The position numbers and the translations under genes are program-made. From positions 20,061,591 through 20,125,590 of the forward strand of contig OX326957.1 in NCBI GenBank assembly GCA_946800325.1: 64,000 nt of DNA. The letters run 5' to 3'. This DNA comes from Luzula sylvatica. Its lineage: Eukaryota; Streptophyta; Magnoliopsida; Poales; Juncaceae. Below the pieces are notes generated by a model that saw only the letters and a list, made by a program, of their open reading frames with translations, did not search any database and was not told where the DNA came from. The stretch's first letter is position 1, and each line of letters opens with the position of its first letter. This document shows, piece after piece, positions 55,512 through 64,000 of the stretch.

Positions 55512-58500
55512 ACTCCAAAGGGGGAGTAGGGGGTAAAAATCTCTAAAGGGGGGGGGGGGGGGGGGGTAGGTTGGTAAAAATCTCCAAAGGGGTTGGGGGT
55601 AGGGGGTAAAAATCTCCAAAGGGTGGTAGGGGGTAAAAAAAATCTGAAGGGTGGGGGGGTTAAAATCTCCAAAGGGGGGTAGGGGGTAAAAATCTCCAAA
55701 GGGGGGTAGGGGGGATAAAAATGTGCAAAGGGGGGGGGGGGGGTAGGGGGTGAAAATCTCCAAAGGGGGGGTAGGGGCATAAATACTTGCAAAGGGGGGG
55801 GGGGGGGGGGGGTAGGGCATAAAAATCTCCGATGGAGGGGGGGTAGTGTGGTAAAAATCTCCGAAGGGGGGGTAGGGGGTAAAAAACTCTAAATGGTGGG
55901 TAGGGGCAAAAATCTCCAAAGGGGGGGGGGGGGGGGGGGGGGTAGGGGGTAAAAGTCTCTGAAGGGGGGGGGGGGGGGGGGGGGGTAGGGGGTAAAAATA
56001 TCCAAAGGGGGGGCAGGGGGTAAGAATCTCCAAAGGGGGGGTAGGGGGTAAAAATCTCCAAAGGGGGGGTAGGGGTTAAAAATCTCCAAAGGGGGGGTGG
56101 GGTAGGGGGTAAAAATCTCGGAAGGGGGGGTAGGGAGTAAAAATCTCCGAAGGGGGGGTAGGGCGTAAAAATCTCCGAAGGGGGGGGTAGGGGGTAAAAA
56201 TCTCCAAAGGGGGGTAGGGGATAAAAATCTTCAAAGGGGGAGGGGGTAGAGGGTAAAAATCTCCAAAGGGGGTAGGGGGTAAAAATCTCCAAATGGGAGG
56301 TAGGGGGTAAAAATCTCCAAATGGGGGGGTGGGGGTAAAAATCTCCAAAGGGGGTGGTAGGGGTAAAAATCTTCAAAGGGGGGGTGGGGGGTGGGTAGGG
56401 TGTAAAAATCTCTAAAAGGGTGGGGGGGTAGGTGGTAAAAATCTCCAAAGGGGGGTAGTGGGTACAAATCTCCATAGGGGGGGTAGGGGTTAAAAATCTC
56501 CAAAGGGGGGGTGGAGGTAAAAATCTCCGAAAGGGGGGTAGGAGGGTAAAAATCTCCAAAGGGGGGGTAGGGGTAAAAATCTCTAAAGGGGGGGGGGGGG
56601 GGGGGGTAGGTGGTAAAAATCTCCATAAGGGGGGGTAGGGGGTAAAAATCTTCAAAGGGGGGGGGGGGGGGGTAGGGGGTAAAAAACTCCGAAGGTGTGA
56701 TAGGGTGGTAAAAATCTCCAAAGGGGGGTAGGGGGTAAAAATCTCGAAAGGGGGTAAAAATCTCCGTAGGGAGGGTAGGGGGTAAAAATCTCCAAAGGGG
56801 GGGGGGGGGGGGGGTAGGGGGTAAGGATCTCGAAAGGGGGGTAGGGGGTAAAAATATCCAAAGGGGGGGTAGGGGGTAAAAATCTCGGAAGGGGGGGGGG
56901 GGTAGGGAGTAAAAATCACCGAAGGGGGGGTAGGGGGTAAAAATCTCCAAAAGGGGTGGGTAGGGGGTAAACATCTCCAAAAAGGGGGGGGGGGGGTAGG
57001 GGGTAAAAATCTCCAAAAGGGGGGGGGGGGGGGGTAGGGGGTAAAAATCTCTAAAGGGGGGGGGGGGGGGGGGGGGTAGGTGGTAAAAATCTCCAAAGGG
57101 GGGTAGGGGGTAAAAAACTCCGAAGGGGGGGTAGGGGGTAAAAATCTCAAAAGGGGGGTAGGGCGTAAAAATCTCCAAAGGGGGGATAGGGGGTAAAAAT
57201 CACCGAAGGGGGGGTAGGGGATAAAAATCTCCAAAAGGGGGGTAGGGGGTCAAAATCTCCAACGGGGGGGGGGGGGAGGTATGGGGTATGGGGTAAAAAT
57301 CTCCAAAGGGGGGGTAGGGGGTAAAAATCTCCAAAGGGGGGGTAGGGGGTAAAAATATCCAAAGGGGGGGTAGGGGGTAAAAAACTCCAAAGGTGGGTAG
57401 GGGGTAAAAATCTCGAAAGGGGGGATAGGAGGTAAAAATCTCCGAAGGGGGGGTAGGGTGTAAAAATCTCCGAAGGGGGGGTAGGGGGTAAAAATCTCCC
57501 AAGGGGGGGTAGGGGGTAAAAATATCCAAAGGGGGGGTAGGGGGTAAAAATCTCCAAAGGGGGGGTAGGGGGTAAAAATATCCAAAGGGGGGGTAGGGGG
57601 TAAAAATCTCCAAAGGTGGGTAGGGGGTAAAAATCTCGAAAGGGGGGATAGGAGGTAAAAATCTCCGAAGGGGGGGTAGGGTGTAAAAATCTCCGAAGGG
57701 GGGGTAGGGGGTAAAAATCTCCCAAGGGGGGGTGGGGGGGGGGGGGTAGGGGGTAAAAATCTCCAAAGGGGGGGGGGGGGGGTAGGGGGTAAAAATCTCC
57801 AAAGGGGGGTAGGGGTTAAAAATCTCCAAAGGGGGGGTAGGCGGTAAAAATCTCATAAGGGGGAGTAGGGGGTAAAAATCTCTAAAGGGGGGGGGGGGGG
57901 GGGGGGGTAGGTTGGTAAAAATCTCCAAAGGGGGGGGGGGGGGGGGTAGGGGGTAAAAATCTCCAAAGGGGGGTAGGGGGTAAAAAAACTCCGAGGGGGG
58001 GGGTAAAAATCTGCAAAGGGGGGTAGGGTGTAAAAATCTCCAAAGGGGGGTAGGGGGATAAAAATGTGCAAAGGGGGGGGGGGTAGTGGGTGAAAATCTC
58101 CAAAGGGGGGGTAGGGGCATAAATATTTGCAAAGGGGGGGGGGTAGGGCATAAAAATCTCCGAAGGGGGGGGGTAGTGGGGTAAAAATCTCCGAAGGGGG
58201 GGTAGGGGGTAAAAATCTCTAAAGGGTCGGTAGGGGGTAAAAATCTCTAAAGGGTGGGTAGGCGGTAAAAATCTCTAAAGGGTGGGTAGGGGGTAAAAAT
58301 CTCGAAATGGTGGGTAGGGTGGTAAAAATCTCCAAAGGGGGTGGGGGGTGGGGGGTAGGGGGTAAAAGTCTCTAAAGGGTGGGTAGGGGGTAAAAATCTC
58401 TAAAGGGTGGGTAGTGGGTAAAAATCTCCAAAGGGGGGGGGGGGGGGGGGGGGGGGGGGGTAGGGGGTAAAAGTCTCTGAAGGGGGGGGTAGGGGTAAAA

Positions 58501-59410
58501 ATATCCAAAGGGGGGGTAGGGGGTAAGAATCACCAAAGGGGGGTAGGGGGTAAAAATCTCCAAAGGGGGGGGTAGGGGGTAAAAATCTCCAAAGGGGGGG
58601 GGGGGGGTAGGGGGTAAAAATCTCCAAAGGGGACGTGGGGGTAAAAATCTCCGAAAGGGGGTGGAGGGTAAAAATCTCCAAAGGGGAGGGGTAGGGGTTA
58701 AAAATCTCGGAAGGGGGGGGGGGGGGGGGGTAGGGGGTAAAAATCTCCAAAGGGGGGGTAGGGGGTAAAAATCAAAATCTCCAAAGGGGGGGGGGGGGGG
58801 TAGGGGGGTAGGGGGTAAAAATCTCCAAAGGGGGGGTAGGGGTTAAAAATCTCCAAAGGGGGGGGGGGATAGGGGGTAAAAATCTCCGAAGGTGGGGTAG
58901 GGGTAAAAATCTTCGAAGGGGGGTAGGGGTAAAAATATCCAAAGGGGGGTAGGGGGTAAAAATATCCAAAGGGGGGGTAGGGGGTAAAAATCTCCAAACG
59001 GGGGGTAGGGGGTAAAAAAACTACGAGGGGGGGGGGTAGGGGGTAAAAATCTCCATAGGGGGGGTAGGGGGATAAAAATGTGCAAAGGGGGGGGGGGGGG
59101 GGGGGTGGGTAGGGGGTGAAAATCTCCCAAGGGGGGGTAGGGGTTAAAAATCTCCCAAGGGGGAGTAGGGGGTAAAAATCTCTAAAGGAGGGGGGGGGGG
59201 GGGTGGTAGGGGGTAAAAATCTCCAAAGGGGGGGTAGGGGGTAAAAAAACTACGAAGGGGGGGGATAGGGGGTAAAAATCTCCAAAGGGGGGGGGGGGGG
59301 GGGTAGGGGGTAAAAATCTCCAAAGGGGGGGTAGGGGGTAAAAAAACTACGAAGGGGGGGGATAGGGGGTAAAAATCTCCATAGGGGGGTAGGGGCATAA
59401 ATATTTGCAA
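55512..59410 (+). repeat. Sat1 minisatellite array, second block
   Basis: Same 28-bp monomer family as the main block. Marker monomers GCATAAATAYTTGCAAA lie near 55787, 58127 and 59395; the last of these forms the border to Sat2. No gene. Confidence 0.93.
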
Positions 59411-59840
59411 AGGAGGGAGGGTTAAGAATATGCGAGGAGGGGGGGTTAAAAATTTGAGAGGGGGGTATTAAAAATCTGCAATGGTGGGGGGGTGTTAAAA
59501 TATGCAAGAGGGGGGTTTTAAATCTGCAAGGGGGGTTAGAAATCTGCAAGGGGGGGGTTAGAAAACTGCAAGGGGAGGGTTAAAATCTGCAAGGGGGGGG
59601 GGGGGGGTCAGAAATCATCAAGGGGGGTGGGGTTAAAAATCTGCACGGGGGGAGGTTAAAAATCTGCAAGGGGGGGGGTGTTAAAAATCTGCAAGGGGGG
59701 GGGGTGTTAAAAATATGCAAGCGGGGGTGTTAAAAATTTGCGAGGGGGGGGGGGTAGAAATCTGCAAGGGGGCGTCAAAAATCTGCAAGGGTGGAGGGGG
59801 TTAAAATCTGCAAGGGGGGGGGGGGGTTAAAAATCTTCAA

Positions 59841-59872
<32 letters not shown>

Positions 59873-62800
59873 AATCTGCAGGGGGGGGGGGTTAAAATCT
59901 GCAAGGGGGGTTGGGGGTTAAAATCTGTAAGGGGGGTTACTAAAAATCTGCAGGGGGGGGGGGGGGGGGTTAAAAATCTGCAAGGGGGGGGTTAAAAATA
60001 TGCAAGGGGGGAGCGTTAAAATAATTCAAGGGGGAGGGGGGGTTAAAAATCTGCAATGGGGGGGGGGGGGGGTTAAAATCTGCAAGGGGGGTCAATAATC
60101 TGCAAGGGGGGGGGTTAAGAATCTCCAAGGGGGGAGGGTTAAAAATATGCAAGAATGGGGGGTTAAAAATTTGAGAGGGGGGGGGGGGGTGTTAAAAATC
60201 TGCAAGGGGGGGGGGGGGGTTAAAATATGCAAGAGGGGGGTTAAAAATCTGTTAGGGGGGGGGGTTAAAAATCTGCAAGGGGGGGTTAAAAATTTGCAAG
60301 GGGGGGGGTTGTTAAAAATCTGCAAGGGGGGGGGGGGTGGGGGGTTAAAATCTGCTGGGGGGGGGGTTAAAATCTCCAAGAGGGGTTGTTAAAAATCTGC
60401 AAGGGGGGGGGGGGGGGTTAAAATCTCCAAGGGGGGTTGTTAAAAATCTGCAAGGGGGGGGGGGGGGGGGGGTTAAAAATCTGCAAGGGGGGGCTAAAAT
60501 CGGCAAGGGGGGGATTATAAATCTGCAAGGGGGGGGGGTTAAAAATCTGCAAGGGGGGGGGGGGGTGTTAAAAATCTGCAGGGGTGGTGTTAAAAATATG
60601 CAAGCGGGGGTGTTAAAAATTTGCGAGGGGGGGTAGAAATCTGCAAGGGGGCGTGAAAAATCTGCAAGGGTGGAGGGGGTTAAAATCCATCAATAGACCC
60701 AGGAACGGAAGACAGAGGGCGATGAAATCTGCAAGGGGGGGGTTAAAAATCTGCAAGGGGGGGGGGTTAAAATCTGCAAGGGGGGGGGGTTAAAATCTGT
60801 AAGGGGTGTTACTAAAAATTTGCAAGGGGGGGTTAAAAATCTGCAAGGGGGGGTTAAAAATATGCAAGGGGGGAGGGTTAAACTAATTCAAGGGGGGGGG
60901 GGGGGGGGGGGGGTTAAAAATCTGCAATGGGGGGGGTTAAAATCTGCAAGGGGGGTTAATAATCTGCAAGGGGGGGGGGGTTAAGAATCTCCAAGGGGGG
61001 AGGGTTAAAAATATGCAAGAAGGGGGGGTTAAAAATTTGTGAGGGGGGGGGGGGGGGGGGGTGTTAAATATCTGCAAGGGGGGGGGTTAAAATATGCAAG
61101 AGGGGGGTTAAAAATCTGTTAGGGGGGGGGGTTAAAAATCTGCAAGGGGGGGTTAAAAATCTGCAAGGGGGGTTGTTAAAAATCTGCAAGGGGGGGTTAA
61201 AATCTGCTGGGGGGGGGTTTAAATCTCCAAGGGGGGTTGTTAAAAATCAGCAAGGGGGGGGGTTAAAATCTCCAAGGGGGGTTGTTAAAAATCTGCAAGG
61301 GGGGGGGTTAAAAATCTGCAAGGGGGGGGGGTTAAAATCGGCAAGGGGGGGATTATAAATCTGCAGGGGGGGGGGGGGTTAAAAATCTGCAAGGGGGGGG
61401 GGGGTGTTAAAAATCTGCAAGGGGGGGGGGGGTTAAATATCTAAAAGGGGGGGGGGGGGGGGTTTAAAAATCTGCAAAGGGGGGGGGGTTAAATATCTAC
61501 ATGGGGGGGGGGGGTTAAAAATCTGCAAGGGGGCGGGTGTTAAAATCTGCAGGGGGGGGTTAAAATCTCCAAGGGGGTTGTTAAATATCTGCAAGGGGGG
61601 GGGGTTAAAATTTCCAAGGGGGGTTGTTAAAAATCTGCAAGGGGGGGATACAAATCTGCAAGGGCGGGGGGGGAGGGGGGGGTTAAAAATATGCAAGGGG
61701 GGGTTAAAAATATGCAAGGGGGGAGGGTTAAATATCTACAAGGGGGGGTGGGTTAAAAATTAGAAATGGGAGGGGTTAAAATCTACAGCGGGGGGGTTAG
61801 AAATCTGCAAGGGGGAGGGTTAAAAACCTGCAAGGAGGGGGGTTAAAAATTTGAGAGGGGGGGGGGGTGTTAAAAATCTGCAAGGGGGTGGGAGGGGTTA
61901 AAATATGCAAGAGGGGGGCTTAAAAATATGCAATGGGGGGTGTTAAAAATCTGCAAAGGGGGGGGGGGGTTAAATATCTGCATGGGGGGGTTAAAATCTG
62001 CAAGGGGGGGTTTAAAAATCTGCAAGGGGGGCGGGGGCTAAAATCATGCATGGGGGGGGGGGGGTTGAACATCTGCAAGGGGGTGTTAGAAATCTGCAAG
62101 GGGGGGGGGTTACAATCTGCAAGGGGGGGTTAAAATCTGCAAGGGGGGGTTAAAAATCTGCAAGGGGGGGGGTTAAAATCTGTAAGGGGGGTTGCTAAAA
62201 ATCCGCAGGGGGGGGGGTTAAATTCTGCTGGGGGGGTTAAAAATATGCAAGGTGGGGGTTAAAAATATGCAAGGGGGGAAGGTTAAAAATATGCAAGGGG
62301 GGGGGGGGTTAAAAATCTGCAATGGGGGGGGGGGGTTAAAATCTGCAAGGGGGGTTAAAAATCTGCAAGGGGGGGGGGGGGTTAAGAATCTCCAAGGGGG
62401 GAGGGTTAAAAATATGCAAGGAGGGGGGGTTACAAATTTGAGAGGGGGGTGTTAAAAATCTGCAAGGGAGGGGGGGGTTAAAATATGCAAGAGGGGGGTT
62501 AAAAATCTGCTAAGGGGGTGGGGATTAGAAATCTGCAATGGGGGGTTAAAAAGTCTGCAAGGGGGGTTGTTAAAAATCTGCAAGGGGGGTGGGGGGGTGG
62601 TAAAAATCTGCAAAGGGGGGGTTAAAATCTGCAAGGGGGGGGGGGGTTAGAAATCTGCAAGGGGGGGTTCAAAATCTGCAAGGGGGGGGGGGGGTTTAAA
62701 ATCTGCAGGGGGGGAGGTTAAAAATCTGCAAGGGGGGGTGTAAAATATGCAAGGGGGGGTTAAAAATTTGCGAGGGGGGGTTAGAAATCTGCAAGGGGGG

Positions 62801-64000
62801 GTCAAAAATCTGCATGGAGGGAGGGGGTTAAAATCTGCAAGGGGGGGGGGTTAAAAATCTGCAAGGGGGGGGGGGGTTAAAATCTGCAAGGGGGGGTGTG
62901 GGGTTAAAAATCTGCACGGGGGGAGGTTAAAAATCTGCAAGGGGGGGGGGGGGGGTGTTAAAAATCTGCAATGGTGGGGGGGCTAAAATATGCAAGAGGG
63001 GGGGGTTTAAAATCTGCAAAGGGGGAGGGGGTTAAAATCTGCAAGGGGGGGGGGTTAAAAATCTGCAAGGGGGTTAAAATCTGCAAGGGCGGGGGGGGGG
63101 GGGGGTTACAAATCTGCAAGGGGGGAGGGTCAAAAATCTGCAAGGGGGGGGGGGGGGGGGGGTGGGTTAAAAATCTGCAATTGGAGGGGTTATAATCTAT
63201 CGGGGTGGGTTAAAAATATGCAAGGGGGAGGGTTAAAAGACTGCAAGGAGGGGGGTTAAAAATTTGAGAGGGGGGGTGTTAAAAATCTGCAAGTGGGGGG
63301 GGGGGGGGGAGGGGTTAAAATATGCAAGAGGGGGGCTTAAAAATATGCAAAGGGGGGGGGGGGGGTTAAAAATCTTCAGGGTTAAATATCTACATGGGGG
63401 GGGGGGGGGGGGGGGTCAAAATCTGCAGGGGGGGGGGGTTAAAAATCTGCAAGGGGGGGTTAAAAATCAGCAAGGTGGGGGGGGGGGGGGGGGGTTAAAA
63501 ATCTGCAAGGGGGTTAAAATCTGCATCGGCGGGGCGGGGGGGGGGGGGGGGGGGGGGTTAAAAATCTGCAAGGGGGGAGGGTTAAAAATCTGCAAGGGGG
63601 GGGGGGGGGGGGTGGGTTAAAAATCTGGAATGGGAGGGGTTAAAATCTATCGGGGGGGGTTAAAAATATGCAAGGGGGAGGGTTAAAAGACTGCAAGGAG
63701 GGGGGTCAAAAATTTGAGAGGGGGGGTGTTAAAAATATGCAAGGGGGGGGGGGGGGGGAGGGGTTAAAATATATAAGAGGGGGGCTCAAAAATATGCAAA
63801 GGGGGGGGGTTAAAAATCTGCAAAGGGGGGGGTTAAATATCTACATGGGGGGGGGGTTAAAATCTGCAGGGGGGGGGGGGTAAAAATATGCAAGGAGGGG
63901 TTAAAAATCTGCAAGGGGGGGGGTTAAAAATCTGCAAGGGGGGGGGGGTTAAAATCTACAGGGGGGGGGGTTAAAATCTCCAAGGGGGGTTGTTAAATAT
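59411..64000 (+). repeat. Sat2 minisatellite array, second block, runs off the window
   Basis: Plus-sense Sat2 monomers throughout. A higher-order repeat of about 0.87-0.89 kb is visible: AAATATGCAAGCGGGGG at about 59711 and 60592, and TTACTAAAAAT at about 59936 and 60808. A 0.45-kb one is also seen (TTAAAAGACTGCAAGGAGG near 63232 and 63684). A foreign 37-base insertion is at 60688-60724. Confidence 0.93.
60688..60724. other. 37-base non-satellite insertion inside Sat2
   Basis: The sequence starts CATCAATAGACCC and ends AGAGGGCGATG. It splits a monomer between TTAAAATC and AAATCTGCAAGG. The paralogous copy about 0.88 kb upstream (near 59805) reads straight through. It does not resemble any part of either satellite or of elements A, B or C that I can see. 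Confidence 0.85.

Noticed and set aside
19839..59410. Dozens of long proline-rich minus-strand frames (extensin-like, up to about 690 residues)
   Set aside because: They follow from the stop-free 28-bp monomer, overlap in all three frames, change frame with every G-run length change and lack promoters or a conserved start.
49058..63883. Glycine/lysine-rich or proline-rich frames in Sat2 (60-120 residues)
   Set aside because: They are simple translations of the 21-bp monomer. The length of 21 keeps frame until a G-run changes, which explains their modest length.

Overview
The window is repeat-only DNA from a plant nuclear genome, most likely a eudicot. The evidence is plant Ty1/copia and Ty3/gypsy LTR retrotransposons, tRNA-iMet and tRNA-Asp primer binding sites, and short tracts of the plant telomere repeat TTTAGGG. 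I see no ordinary host gene, no tRNA or rRNA gene and no CRISPR array.

Left part (1-19487): three LTR retrotransposons, all on the minus strand, nested inside each other. Element A is a Ty1/copia element. Its 5' LTR is 18444-19487, its PBS is at 18431-18442, its gag-protease ORF is 7526-8740, and an interrupted pol start lies at 7357-7525. Element B (9124-17239) sits in A's untranslated leader. It is a complete SIRE-like copia derivative with 1407-bp LTRs, a perfect AATTG target duplication, an intact gag and a second ORF with a plant-transposon-type domain, but no pol. Element C (1-7356, its first 82 bases lying off the left edge) sits in A's pol just after the pre-integrase domain. It has 2366-bp LTRs, a tRNA-Asp PBS and one acidic, gag-position ORF, with no pol. 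The two LTRs of B differ at one base and those of C at about eleven, so both insertions are young. B and C each need reverse transcriptase and integrase from elsewhere.

Right part (19488-64000): about 44.5 kb of G-rich minisatellite of two related families. Sat1 (about 28 bp: TAGGGGGTAAAAAT, CTCCAAA, G-run) fills 19488-48784 and 55512-59410. Sat2 (about 21 bp: TTAAAAATCTGCAA, G-run) fills the rest, with two inverted segments. Two interstitial TTTAGGG tracts lie inside Sat1. The very long proline-rich minus-strand reading frames here are artefacts of a monomer with no stop in any minus frame. Element A's 5' LTR abuts Sat1 exactly, so the retrotransposon nest was probably inserted into the array.

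The most interesting signals are: (1) clusters of 16-bp palindromes with CCGTT/AACGG arms, arranged as doublets about 21 bp apart, in both A's leader and B's U3 and inter-ORF region; (2) inverted repeats that place the polypurine tract/LTR boundary in the loop, in both B and C; (3) polypurine-tract copies embedded as coding repeats in C's ORF; (4) the ordered-variant satellite with G-runs up to 46, embedded telomere repeats and a 37-bp foreign insertion.
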